A stretch of DNA of 64,000 nucleotides from Alisma plantago-aquatica (lineage: Eukaryota; Streptophyta; Magnoliopsida; Alismatales; Alismataceae): assembly GCA_963693085.1 (NCBI GenBank), contig OY856411.1, positions 111,835,267 through 111,899,266 on the forward strand, given 5' to 3'. How positions within the stretch are numbered: position 1 is the first letter of the stretch; each line of letters opens with the position of its first letter. The notes under the pieces are model-generated. The model saw only the letters and a list, made by a program, of their open reading frames with translations. It made no database searches and had not been told where the DNA came from. Positions 13,271 to 26,183 of this stretch are shown here, piece by piece. Made by a program: the position numbers and the translations under genes.

Positions 13271-13440
13271 TTATGAAACCTCTTGAATCGTCTCCTCAAC
13301 TAAGACCCTCATGTTGTTGTATGCAATAGTATCCCTGGCGTTGTTCCACTTCATTTTTGCCGATGGCTTTCCGGTCTCAAGCACCAGAATTTGATTATCG
13401 ATATGCGCTTCAAAAGTTGACATCCACCATCGCGTCAGGT
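13271..13440 (-). pseudogene. possible captured exon, unknown product
   Basis: A 55-codon open stretch ends in TAA (13271-13273) and has ordinary globular-protein composition (RWWMSTFEAHID near the start, RVLVEETIQEV at the end), unlike its AT-rich surroundings. It has no start codon of its own except an internal ATG at 13423. I do not recognise the family. It could be host exon DNA picked up by a Helitron, or chance. Confidence 0.25.
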
Positions 13441-14396
13441 AGGCTCAACGATATTTGCTTTCCTCCCCTGCTCCAGTGATATTTACATCCAAGAAGGTGA
13501 AGCCTGGGACATTGGAGCATCGATATTTGCATTCCCAAGATTCGTATCAACTCCCCGATCAAATGATAGACTATTTAGGTGTGCAAACTAAATCTTCAAC
13601 GTGCGTACAATAGATAAAAAGTTGTACCCAAACCAAATCATGGTTGCTCAAGGTGAGGCAGAGGGACAAAGCCATAAAAAAGTCGTATTCCACGCTCTTA
13701 TTGCAGAGCACGCACCCTGCGCCAGAAAGATAAAGATCAAATAGAAAGTCATTATTAAGAGAGTTCTAATACAAATATAATGATTCATGAGTTTTTTATA
13801 AACTGCCCATGAGAGACAAACAGACTTACCAAGACGCTAAATAGCGTCGTATATACAGAGGCGAAGAAGCAGACACAAACTCAACCGTGCACCACTAAGT
13901 GTTTGGGATCCTTTGCAGCAGCTAGCATTACAGATTAGGCTAAAGCCAAACAGGGTGTCATTCAGACGCATATGAGTTGGAACGTATCTTCATTTAATGT
14001 CTAATCACATGTAGATCTATCTATGCGATCCACAAGGAGCTAGCTATGCGTAATAAAAGACAATTTCATAATGATGAATTCATCCCGGTGATCGAATCCA
14101 AGGATTACCTTGAACCTTTTTGCCACGTAGATAAAGAATATGAGAACGTAAGCAGTACAGAGTGACACAACCCACGGAGTTGATGGCGGTTGATATCCAC
14201 TGAAGCTTCATCATGGCCTAGTATACCCACAGCTTGGCTCTGAACAATGCAACGCGTAGGGCAGTGATTGAACCCCTTCGTCTTCTTCTTCTTGTAAATG
14301 CAGTAGAGGGTAGCGCCGAGGATGGCCAAGAACGTATAACGGAGTGTGGGAAGAAAGAGGGGAGTACGGTAGAGGATGGGGGTGGCCATTGAGAAT

Positions 14397-14540
14397 GGTT
14401 GGGAGAGAGAAATAAATGGGACTGCGGTGAAGGTGGAGAGAGCAGGGACGTTTTGTTTCATCCAAAGAACGGTTGAGAGAGAGAAATAAATGGGACTGCG
14501 GTGAGGGTGGAGAGAGCAGTGACATTTTGTTTCATCCAAA
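14397..14540. repeat. 72-bp direct tandem duplication
   Basis: Two copies of a 72-bp unit starting GAGAGAGAAATAAATGGGAC (14402 and 14474), with very few differences. It produces a repeated segment in minus-strand ORFs, but those have no recognised domain. Confidence 0.85.
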
Positions 14541-15629
14541 GAAGTGCATCAGTGGTTTTTGCGAGGTTGTTGGGGATGGAATAATGAGAAAGAAAGAAGT
14601 GGCGTGAGTGGAGGAGAAAATCACAGAGTCTTTTCGTTTGTTGTGGTGATGCCCAAGGAAAGTTGGAGCCAGAAAAGAATAATATAGTAAAAAAATCTTG
14701 AAAAAAAAGGAGATAATAGAGAGAGAGAGAGTTAAGGAGAGTCTAGAATTTTAAAAAACGGCGTGATATGATTAAATAGTGGTATAGTTATAAATAGTAA
14801 AAAAGATTCGTTCTTTTATAGTAAACATGCACATACACATGTACGTGATGACAAAGTTTGACATATTTTTAATATGATAATTTTTTAATCAAGTATATAT
14901 ATACATGTCATCATTTATGGATATTTTATAATTGTGTATGGTTAGATTTTTTATTTTATAACATTGACAATTGGAGTTTATTTGCCAAGATTGTTGCACT
15001 GAGAATAAGAAACATAAAAGAGTAATGGAGAGTGGGGGACTTTGAATGGGTATTAATTAGAAAACGCAAGGGAGTAGAGAGAGTTAGCCGAATTCAATTT
15101 GGAAATATCTATACTACTATAAAAAGAACGAGTTTTCCAGACAATTTAAAAACACCTGCCCAAAGTCATATTGACCAATCACATACCACGATTTTGCCAA
15201 CGTGGCAAATGCGTGCACTCTCCTTCACTCAAGTTGCTCTCACGTTTTTTCAACTTTTTTTACTTCAAAAAACGATACCTATCTCCTATTAAACTACACC
15301 TCCACGATTCCCTCCAACTGACCACTCGCTCCATAATAACCCGGTAAACTATCTGTCTTTTTCTCCCATCAGAACAAAAACGTGCAACTATCCATGTGGA
15401 ATATCCACGTTCCACACGAAACGTCCGGAGTGGATCAAATAACTAAACGGTTTTTTCATGAATTTGAAACAAAACTATTTTGAAAATAAACCCCACTAAG
15501 AACACGTCTCTCTTCCAGTAATAAATATCTCCATCCATTAAACAACATTTCTCTCGGCACGTTTTGCAACCGCAAGGTTTTACATGTTGTCTAAGATGAT
15601 CACAACATCAGTGACCAGCATGGAAAGAC

Positions 15630-16110
15630 TAGAAAAAAGTGCAACTACATTAGGTATGGTGAGTGGATCGTAGCCACTCTCTCGAGTTTCCACTTTGACG
15701 GAGTCTTCTTGTGATCGGTTAAACCTTCGTAGAGCCCCACCCATCGGGCAATACACACCCTCTCAAGTATGTTCAGCATCCTACTAATCCGATGTGTTCA
15801 TTCTCCCAACTCGTATCCCCCTCAGCTCTTCTCCTTCGTCTATGACTTGTTTGACTGGCATGTTTTGTGATGTTGTAGGATTATCTTGTTTCCAGGGGAA
15901 GCTCATGGCACAATCAGCACGCGGAGGAGGTAGCATCCCCCTCGGCTTCGTCTTGAAGTCCGAACAAACGGAAGCCCATGCAGAGGTTGTGAAAAGCCCT
16001 TCATGACGAAAGACAACTCCATGAACAATGTTGTCTTCGCATGCTGCGTTCTTTTCACATGGTGTCTCCTCAGCGCCGACACGTCTTCTTCCTCATGATG
16101 GGGTGTGTTG
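15630..16110 (+). other. GC-richer insert inside H1, possible captured gene piece
   Basis: This stretch is clearly less AT-rich than the rest of H1. It contains a 70-codon open frame (15794-16006) with no domain I know, and has a counterpart in H2 at ~25120-25600, inverted, with small indels. It might be host sequence captured before H1 and H2 separated, but no exon structure is clear. Confidence 0.35.
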
Positions 16111-18152
16111 CCCTGACATGATACGGTAACTCACTCTCGCGAGACAATTTAAATAGCAGCTTTAATTTAGTAAGAGAAACCTTTATAAATCATTGGTTGA
16201 TAGCCATTATCCATATCAACTACTCTTGTTTCTTCTTCTCATTAGTTATGTTTTAGCTCTCGACGAGACCATCATGTCTATTTTCACTAATCAACGTTAA
16301 TTTATTTAACTTTGAAGATTTCTGGCAAACAACCACACACGGATCACACGAGCCCCGACAACAACATGGAACTTCATGCATGCCATTTTCATTACCGGTC
16401 AATTTTTATCTTTCTTTCTAAGTGTATCATTTGCTAATCATGTAGTCTTTTCGGCACGGATGCTAACTGAAAATGCCAAAGGTTGATGTTTACCATTACT
16501 TAATTGCTCGCCAACATTGTACTACATAAACCTACATCATCAAGAAGGATGACTTTCAAAAAATATTGGAGCATATGGGCGTCATGCGCACATCACCTTA
16601 AAACTATACAAAATAGTCTGGACTTCTCACCAGGTTACTTGGTTGAAATATTAATCATTTATTAAAAAAATATCTACTGTATTAGCTGCCAGAATAATGC
16701 AGCAATTCTTCTATTTGTCCTTCATTTGTTTTGTTTTTATTGTTAAGGTGTCTCTTAATATCCTCAAATACGTTCTTTTCTCAAACAAATTTGTAGTTGT
16801 CATATTTTTTGTCCACCTCACTTTTACTCTCTAAGTGTATGGAGAATGAAAATGTAATATGTTTTCTAAATATCCCAGTATATAGATTATATTAATGAAT
16901 ACATAAACCTTCCTAATTATTTATATGACTGGAGTTATATGTGTAAGATTTTCCTAAACATATATTGTATAAAAGTAAATGCAAGCAGTAATTTATATAT
17001 CATACGTTCACCAAAATTAGGTTTTGAATATATTATGTTTGTCCTTTATTTGTTTTGTTTTTAGTATTAAGGTGTCTCTTAATATCCTCAAATACGATTC
17101 TTTTCTCAAACAACTTTATAATTGCCATATTATTTGCCCACCCCACTTTTACTCTCTGGGTATATAGAGAAAGATAATCTAATATGCTTCCTAAATATTC
17201 CATGTACATATTGTATTAATGATACATAAACCCATCTAATAATATGTATGACTGGAGTTATATGTGTAAGATTTTCCTATAGGAACACTGCATAAAAACA
17301 AATGGAAGTTTTGTTAACAGTAATTTATATATCATACGTGCACCAGAATTAGATTTCGAATATCGTGCTTGGTTCTACTATATATATGACCCATGTAAAA
17401 AAACTAAAATACTTTATTTTCAATATCAACTTTCTTTTTAATAAATGTTTAAATTCACATGGAACGAAACATGTATGCTCAAAATATAATGAGAAATTTA
17501 AATTAATTGAGACATGCCGCATGGATGCGTTGGTCGTAGTAGGTACTTCATAAATGGTGGACACAATTGTGTAGTTGTACTTAAATCATATATAGTCGCA
17601 TTAGCTTAAGCAGCGTGTTCATCTGTCTAATACTGAAACTGTAACAAAAAATACTTGTTATTATCTCCAGCAATGGCTGTAATTGTTTCTCATACTATCA
17701 GTTTATGTTTACAAAAATTTCCATCGTATGAGTTCAATGGAAAATAGTAGTTTGATAGTTATGTTTTCCACATAGTAGAACACATAATTTCGGGTAATAT
17801 TTAATTGAACACCGTTGCACGTTTTGACCGCAATAATCTTAATTTACAAATTTAACTTTTTATAGGCGGACTTTTATGATGGAGGAAAACAAAACTTTCA
17901 CTCGCAAAAAAAATTCTAATGTCTTGTAAAGTACTTCGTAGCTATACTACTATAATATGTAAGTTTTGTAGCTTCTAAACTAACTCATTTGGAAGTGGTG
18001 TCCATCGATTTATATCATAACACTAAAAAACACAGAATTAAAATTGTTCTATAATGTTTCCATAAATATAGGTTTGAGTAACAAAATATAAAGTTATAAT
18101 AATTTCCCTTAATAACTTCTTCCTAATCTTTATAACATGTTTCACAACTATT

Positions 18153-18307
18153 TTTTTTTGAGTTAGAAGAGACATTAGTCTCCGCCCTCCCTCAAACAAG
18201 TGCCAGAGTCCGGATGACACAAGGGATGGTAAATACAATGCGCAACAGAGGGTCCCCCGGGGAGGACATGCCGGACCGAACTACCTGTGCTACACTGGCC
18301 AAGTAAT
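18153..18307 (-). mobile_element. SINE-like element with 16-bp TSD (in H1)
   Basis: A ~155-bp GC-rich unit reads on the minus strand from CCAGTGTAGCACAGGTAG (A-box-like) to a poly(A) tail. It is flanked by direct repeats ATGTTTCACAACTATT at 18137-18152 and 18308-18323. Length, tail and long TSD fit a SINE; a canonical B box at normal spacing was not found, so tRNA origin is uncertain. Its 66-codon open frame is incidental. Confidence 0.7.
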
Positions 18308-19753
18308 ATGTTTCACAACTATTAGATAACTATTATATATTGATAAAAATATCAACCACGTAAGTCCATATGGTTGTGTACCAATGTGTTGGCACGGTAT
18401 GCTAATTAGGTCGTATGATTCTCCATGAAGGACACCAAGTTGATTAATCTCTCGATTGGTGGACAAGAGGTCTCAGTTCATCTCTTAGTGCCAACATATT
18501 TAGAATATCTTTTTCCAAAGATATACGATGATGAATCCCTTTCCCCCTTCATTTATGATAATAATCACTATGATTACATATGACTGATAACTATCATTTT
18601 AATATAGGATTTCTAGATTTGTGAACTAAGTGAAGCGAATTATAGCAGATTAAGAGTAGTTTAATGAACATTGATGTATTTCTTGAATAGTTTTTTTTTA
18701 TTTTTATATAAAAATATATTTCACTTACATCTCAATATATTATAACTTAGATAAAAAATGTTGAGAATTTTTCTAATATTTTATTGTAACAGAGATCCAT
18801 TTGGATATAATATGTAGTTATTGATTATTATGGTAGTGATCCATTTTTTCTTTCCTAATTAATACATGATACCTCACTAGACTATCTCCATACATATATT
18901 TAGTGAAACTTTGTAATTTACATATTTATTTATATTTCTAAATTACCCTTTTAAAACAATGTATAGTGGTTATATTTGTTTTGGTTGTGCTCTCATATTA
19001 TGACATAATGGAAAGCTAAAGCGAAGAAAAAAGTAAATTTTATTGAGAGTAGATTGTTGTTAATTTTTTTCCTGTTTGGCGATCTCATTCATTATTGATG
19101 CACCATAGATCTTTGAGTTGTCCACTTGACTAAAATTTATATTCTTTTTTATTCTAAAGATGTGTATTCCTTCTTAAATAATATAACCTTTTCAAATATC
19201 TGGGTGTGATTGTAATTGGGACTTCATAAACGGTGGATAGAATTGTGTATTTTTTGCTTGAATTTATATTTTTCTTTGATGATTGTTCAGTGTAATGAGT
19301 TTTAATTACCTAATGTAGTTTTGGTTACATATTAAATTTGGTCCCCTGATAGTACACATGCCTTGAACTAACCTATTTCATAATTAATACTCCCTTTTCA
19401 AATTAAAATTCAAAATATTTAGAAGCATAAACTTACATTTATGTTCTTTCACACTATCAATTACAACAATATTAAAAAGGTTTTATGCAAAAAAAATTTT
19501 AAAAAAAAGCTAATAATAATTCTAAAATTCATATACTTCTTTTTTTATTTTGATTGAAGATGGATGTAACTCTATTTTTAATTAAATTGTAGTAAGATCA
19601 CCTTTGATTTAATTTCAAAATATTAACAAGTTATAATTTACTTTTATACTTTTTACAAATGGTTACGTATTTCAAATTTAACCTAAAGCATCATATGCTA
19701 ATATAAGCCTCCATCTTGATGTACACGTGCATGGGCACGTGTGCGTTTACTAG

Positions 19754-20362
19754 TTAAGAGAAAAAGAGTGTGTATGGTTTGTTAGAGAATTGTGAGGGTT
19801 AATGAGAGAGTGGCGATGGGAGGGGGTGGAGGAATCGATTGTTTTGAGTAGAGGATAAAGAGACATGTTGGAAACAATGAGAGTCGTGGACAGAGTGGCC
19901 AGGGAGGATAAAAGTGGGATGATTAGGGGGAATACGAAACTTAAAAGAGTAACGAAGATGGGAGAGTTTGACTGGGTCATAATTAGAAAATGCAGTAAAA
20001 GGAATAGAGGGAGTTATCCGTATTCAATTTAGAAATAGTAAGAGAGAAAGAGAATGTAGTTTGTTAGAGAGGATCATGGTTTGAATGGAAAGAGGGGAGT
20101 GAGAGAAAATTGAATATTGTGGGGGTTATGGAGAGAGTGGTGATGGAGGGATTGGTTGTTATGGAGAGAGTGGCGATGGGAGGGTGTGGTCCATGCTTTT
20201 GGTAGAAGAAAAAGTAACAATAAAAGAAAGAAAAATCTTGAAAAAAGGAGAGAAGAGGAAGTGTCAAGGAGAGTGCAACATTCTAAAACAGAGCAATCTC
20301 ATTGGTTAATGGCATATTGTGTAATTTGTTTAACAAACTCCCTCTTTTTATAGTAGTATAGA
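19754..20362. repeat. Right flank of H1: rest of older Helitron H3
   Basis: A G/A-rich stretch (GAGAGAG and GGAGGG runs) has a second copy of the segment found at 14990-15107, and the H3 5' terminus at 20340-20362. No gene. With 20363-20721 it forms the ~1-kb spacer between the two inverted Helitron arms. Confidence 0.55.
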
Positions 20363-20721
<359 letters not shown>

Positions 20722-22164
20722 CTAGTAAACGCACACGTGCCCATGCACGTGTACATCAAGATGGAGGCTTATATTAGCATGTGATGCTTTAGGTTAAATT
20801 TGAAAAACGTAACCATTTGTAAAAAGTATAAAAGTAAATTATAACTTGTTAATATTTTGAAATTAATTCAAAGGCGATCTTACTACAATTTAATTAATAA
20901 TAGAGTTACATCCATCTTCAATCAAAATCGAAAAAGAAGTATATGTATTTTAGAATTAATATTAGCTTTTTTTTAAAATTTTGCATAAAACCTTTTTAAT
21001 ATTGTTGCAGTTGATAGTGTGAAAGAACATAAATGTAAGTTTATGCTTCTAAATATTTTGAATTTTAATTTGAAAAGGGAGTATTAATTATGAAATAGGT
21101 TATTTCAAGGCATGTGTACTATCAGGGGACCAAATTTAATGTGTAATCAAAACTACATTAGGTAATTAAAACTCATTACACTGAACAATCATCAAAGAAA
21201 AATATAAATTCAAGCAAAAAATACACAATTCTATCCACCGTTTATGAAGTCCCAATTACAATTACACCCAGGTATTTGAAAAGGTTATATTATTTAAGAA
21301 GGAATACACATCTTTAGAATAAAAAAGAATATAAATTTTAGTCAAGTGGACAACTCAAAGATCTATGGTGCGTCAATAATGAATGAGATCACCAAACAGG
21401 AAAAAAATTAACAACAATCTACTCTCAATAAAATTTATTTTTTTCTTCACTTTAGCTTTCCATTATGTCATAATATGAGAGCACAACCAAAACAAATATA
21501 ACCACTATACATTGTTTTAAAAGGGTAATTTAGAAATATAAATAAATATGTAAATTACAAAGTTTCACTAAATATATGTATGGAGATAGTCTAGTGAGGT
21601 ATCATGTATTAATTAGGAAAGAAAAAATGGATCACTACCATAATAATCAATAACTACATATTATATCCAAATGGATCTCTGTTACAATAAAATATTAGAA
21701 AAATTCTCAACATTTTTATCTAAGTTATAATATATTGAGATGTAAGTGAAATATATTTTTATATAAAAAGAAAAAAAAAAACTATTCAAGAAATGCATCA
21801 ACGTTCGTTAAACTACTCTTAATCTGCTATAATTCGCTTCACTTAGTTCACAAATCTAGAAATCCTATATTAAAATGATAGTTATCAGTCATATGTAATC
21901 ATAGTGATTATTATCATAAATGAAGGGGGAAAGGGATTCATCATCGAATATCTTTGGAAAAAGATATTCTAAATATGTTGGCACTAAGAGATGAACTGAG
22001 ACCTCTTGTCTACCAATCGAGAGATTAATCAACTTGGTGTCCTTCATGGAGAATCATACGACCTAATTAGCATACCGTGTCGACACATTGGTACACAGAC
22101 ATATGGACTTACGTGGTTGATATTTTTATCAATATATAATAGTTATCTAATAGTTGTGAAACAT

Positions 22165-22319
22165 ATTACTCGACCAGTGTAGCACAGGTAGTTCGGTCCG
22201 GCATGTCCTCCCCAGGGGACCCTCTGTTGCGCATTGTATTTACCATCCCTTGTGTCATCCGGACTCTGGCACTTGTTTGAGGGAGGGCGGAGACTAATGT
22301 CTCTTCTAACTCAAAAAAA
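22165..22319 (+). mobile_element. SINE-like element (in H2), orthologous to H1 copy
   Basis: The same unit as in H1, at the same relative site and with the same TSD (AATAGTTGTGAAACAT at 22149-22164 and 22320-22335). It therefore inserted before H1 and H2 diverged. It ends in an A run at 22312-22319. Confidence 0.7.
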
Positions 22320-22934
22320 AATAGTTGTGAAACATGTTATAAAGAGTAGGAAGAAGTTATTAAGGGAAATTATTATAACTTTATATTTTGTTACTCAAAC
22401 CTATATTTATGGAAACATTATAGAACAATTTTAATTTTGTGTTTTTTAGTGTTATGATATGAATTGATGGACACCACTTCCAAATGAGTTAGTTTAGAAG
22501 CTACAAAAACTTACATATTATAGTAGTATAGCTATGAAGTACTTTACAAGACATTAGAATTTCTTTTGCGAGTGAAAGTTTTGTTTTCCTCCATCATAAA
22601 ATTTCTCCTATAAAAATTTAAATTTGTAAATTAAGATTATTGCGGTCAACACGTGCAACGGTGTTCAATTAAATATTACCTGAAATTATGTGTTCTACTA
22701 TGTGGAAAACATAACTATCAAACTACTATTTTCCATTGAACTCATACGATGGAAATTTTTGTAAACATAAACTGATAGTATGAGAAACAATTACAACCAT
22801 TGTTGGAGGTAATAACAAGTATTTTTTGTTACAGTTTTAGTATTAGACAGATGAACACGCTGCTTAAGCTAATGCGACTATATATGATTTAAGTACAACT
22901 ACACAATTGTGTCCACCATTTATGAAGTACCTAC

Positions 22935-23679
22935 CATGGTTCAGGAAAGCGGTATGCGGTGTACGGGCGGAGACGGTACTGCATAGAGTATATGCGGTAT
23001 GCGGGAGTATATGCGGTTTTGGATTTTTTTATTTCAATAAACTAATTATATATAAAATAATATAGCGAGATCATAAGTTAAAATATATAGAGTAGGCACA
23101 TACATCTATTTACTTATAAACATATTAATATGCATGTATGATGTATGATATACTTATATATGTATATATGTCTATATATAGAATGTGTTTGTAATATATG
23201 TACAAATACTAATGTGGGTAAATCAATGTACAAATATATGTATAGTGTGTATAAATGTGAATAAATCAAAATGTATATATACATGCACAAATATGTGATT
23301 GTATATTTAGGTATATTGTATATGTATCTATACATGTTAATATATCAAAAGGTATTCAAATAAATGTAGAAAATGCATGTGGAAAAAAAATTTATATGTA
23401 TTACAATGTATACATATAATTCAATGACTATATATCTCAATTTATATATTTAATGAAATGTGTGTATATATATGCATGTATGTACAAAATGCATGAACAT
23501 TAGTTGTGAGCTTTTCAAAAACCACAGTTTAATCGGCCGCTTAATCGGACAAGCGGGAGTATATGCGGCCCATGACCGCTTAGTGGACCGATTAGTAATA
23601 TGCGGTGCGGTAGGGTGACTGAATAGGTATATGCGGGAGTATATGCGTCCGTGCGGAACGATTTCCTGAACAGTGGTAT
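22935..23679. mobile_element. Non-autonomous DNA transposon inserted in H2
   Basis: This segment is absent from H1, which has the empty site ACCTACTACG. It is flanked by CTAC (22931-22934 and 23680-23683). The ends carry inverted GTTCAGGAAA/TTTCCTGAAC with short offsets, and subterminal copies of TATGCGG, several per end. A 3-4-bp TSD with subterminal repeats does not settle the superfamily. No ORF; the middle is (AT)-rich. Confidence 0.7.
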
Positions 23680-26154
23680 CTACTACGACCAACGCATCCA
23701 TGCGGCATGTCTCAATTAATTTAAATTTCTCATTATATTTTGAGCATACATGTTTCATTCCATGTGAATTTAAACATTTATTAAAAAGAAAGTTGATATT
23801 GAAAATAAAGTATTTTAGTTTTTATACATGGGTCATATATATAGTAGAACCAAGCACCATATTCGAAATCTAATTCTGGTGCACGTATGATATATAAATT
23901 ACTGTTAACAAAACTTCCATTTGTTTTTATACAGTGTTCCAATAGGAAAATCTTACACATATAACTCCAGTCATACATATTATTAGATGAGTTTATGTAT
24001 CATTAATACAATATGTACATGGAATATTTAGGAAGCATATTAGATTATCTTTCTCCATATACTCACAGAGTAAAAGTGGGGTGGGAAATTATAAAGTTGT
24101 TTGAGAAAAGAATCGTATTTGAGGATATTAAGAGACACCTTAATAATAAAAACAAAACAAATAAAGGACAAACATAAGATATTCAAAACCTAATTTTGGT
24201 GCACGTATGATATATAAATTACTGTTTGCATTTACTTTTATATAGTATATGTTTAGGAGAATCTTACACATATAACTCCAGTCATACAAATAATTAGGAA
24301 GGTTTATGTATTCTTTAATAGAATCTATATACTGGGATATTTAGAAAACATATTACATTTTCATTCTCCATACACTTAGAGAGTAAAAGTGAGGTGGACA
24401 AAAAATATGGAAACTACAAATTTCTTTGAGAAAAGAACGTATTTGAGGATATTAAGAGACACCTTAACAATAAAAACAAAACAAATGAAGGACAAATAGA
24501 ATAACTGCCGCATTATTCTGGCAGCTAATACAGTAGATATTTTTTTAATAAATGATTAATATTTCAACCAAGTAACCTGGTGAGAAGTCCAGACTATTTT
24601 GTATAGTTTTAAGGTGATGTGCGCACCTTCCACCATGGAGGTCATATATGAATTGTAGGCCAAGTTGTTGATGCCCATATGCTCCAATATTTTCTGAAAG
24701 TCATCCTTCTTGATGATGTAGGTTTATGTAGTACAATGTTGGCGAGCAATTAAGTAATGGTAAACATCAACCTTTGGCATTTTCAGTCAGCATCTGTGTC
24801 GAAAAGACTACTTGATTAGCAAATGATACACTTAGAAAGAAAGATAAAAATTGACTGGTAATGAAAATGACATGCATGAAGTTCCATGTTGTTGTCAGGG
24901 CTCGTGTGTGGCTGTTTGCCAAAAATCTTCAAAGTTAAATAAATTAACGTTGATTAGTGAAAATAGACATGATGGTCTCTTTGAGAGCTAAAACATAACT
25001 AATGAGAAGAAGAAACAGGAGTAGTTGATATGGATAATGGCTATCAACCAATGATTTATAAAGGTTTCTCTTACTAAATTAAAGCTGCTATTTAAATTGT
25101 CTCGCGAGAGTGAGTTACCGTATCATGTCAGGGCAACACACCCCAACATGAGGAAGAAGACGTGCCAGCGCTGAGGAGACACCATGTGAAAAGAAGGCAG
25201 CATGCGAAGACAACATTGTTCATGGAGTTGTCTTTCGTCATGAAGGGCTTTTCACAACCTCTGCATGGGCTTCTGTTTGTTCGGACTTCAAGACGAAGTC
25301 AAGGGGGATGCTACCTCCTCCGCGTGCTGATTGTGCCATGAGCTTCCCCCTGGAAACAAGATAATCCTACAACACCACAAAACATGCCAGTCAAACAAGT
25401 CATTCTGACGAAGGAGAAGAGCTGAGGGGGATAAGAGTTGGGAGAATGAACACATCAGATTAGTAGGATGCTGAACATACTTGAGAGGGTGTGTATTGCC
25501 CGATGGGTGGGGCTCTACGAAGGTTTAGCCGATCACAAGGAGACTCCGTCAAAGTGGAAACTCGAGAGAGAGGCTACGATCCACTCACCATACCTAATGT
25601 AGTTGCACTTTTTTCTAGTCTTCCCATGTTGGTCACTGATGTTGTGATCATCTTAGACAACATGTAAAACCTTGCGGTTGCAAAACGTGTCGAGAAATGC
25701 TCACATGAGAGAAATGTTGTTTAATGGATGGAGATATTTGTTATTGGAAGAGAGACGTGTTCTTAGTGGGGTTCATTTTCAAAATAGTTTTGTTTCAAAT
25801 TCATGAAAAAACCATTTAGTTATTTGATCCACTCCAGACGTTTCATGTGGAACGTGGATATTCCACATGGATAGTTGCACGTTTTTGTTCTGATGGGAGA
25901 AAAAGACGGATAGTTTACCGGGTTATTATGGAGCGAGTGGTCAATTGGAGGGAATCGTGGAGGTGTAGTTTAATAGGAGATAGATATCATTTTTTGAAGT
26001 AAAAAAAGTTGAAAAAACGTGAGAGCAACTTGAGTGAAGAAGAGTGCAAGCATTTGCCACGTTGGCAAAACCGTGGTATGTGATTGGTCAATATGACTTT
26101 GGGCGGGTGTTTTTGAACTGTCTGAAAAACTCGCTCTTTTTATAGTAGTATAGA

Positions 26155-26183
26155 TATATATTTATATATATATATATATATAT
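26155..26183. repeat. (AT)n tract between H2 and Sirevirus A
   Basis: A short AT repeat; its last five bases TATAT are repeated after the other end of Sirevirus A at 34636-34640. Confidence 0.9.

Larger units (their letters stand above)
12459..14816 (-). mobile_element. Helitron-derived remnant H4 (5' part), low-coding
   Basis: The right part (14530-14816) is similar to the 5' region of the older Helitron ending at 20362, including the TAGTATAAAAGAACG-like 5' terminus, here clipped and fused to the next element's 3' end. The left limit is unclear. Inside are a 72-bp tandem duplication (14397-14540) and a small open stretch that may be a captured exon (13271-13440). Nothing else is recognised. 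Confidence 0.4.
15108..19753 (+). mobile_element. Helitron H1, non-autonomous, 4.6 kb
   Basis: It starts A|TCTATACTACTATAAAAAG (15108) and ends with the hairpin CACGTGCATGGGCACGTG (~19723-19742) and CTAG|T (19750-19753), the classic Helitron ends and A/T insertion site. No RepHel ORF. It is mirrored almost base for base by H2. It contains a SINE (18153-18307) and a moderately GC-rich stretch (15640-16100) of unknown origin that is conserved in H2. Confidence 0.8.
14817..20362 (-). mobile_element. Helitron H3, older copy interrupted by H1
   Basis: The 5' end on the minus strand is TCTATACTACTATAAAAAGAG (from 20362). The putative 3' end is near 14817 (AGTAAACATGCACATAC...), but it lacks a clean CTAG. 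Removing H1 (15108-19753) joins GGAAATA to TAAGAGAAAAAG, which matches an uninterrupted relative at 20035-20060 (GAAATAGTAAGAGAGAAAGA). H3 therefore contains at least two diverged direct repeats of a ~300-bp segment. No coding capacity. Confidence 0.5.
20722..26154 (-). mobile_element. Helitron H2, non-autonomous, same family as H1
   Basis: The 3' end CTAG is at 20722-20725, next to the CACGTGCATGGGCACGTG hairpin; the 5' end TCTATACTACTATAAAAAG is at 26154. It is an inverted, near-identical copy of H1. The main difference is a 745-bp DNA transposon at 22935-23679; without it H2 would be ~4.69 kb against 4.65 kb for H1. Both ends lie in AT microsatellite. No RepHel ORF. Confidence 0.8.

Noticed and set aside
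14105..14539. 144-codon minus-strand ORF as a host gene
   Set aside because: Contains the 72-bp tandem duplication, no recognised domain, lies in Helitron-derived sequence.
18038..18238. 66-codon ORF conserved at 22234-22434, seemingly a duplicated small gene
   Set aside because: It lies mostly in the SINE-like unit inside the two Helitron copies, so conservation reflects copy relationship.
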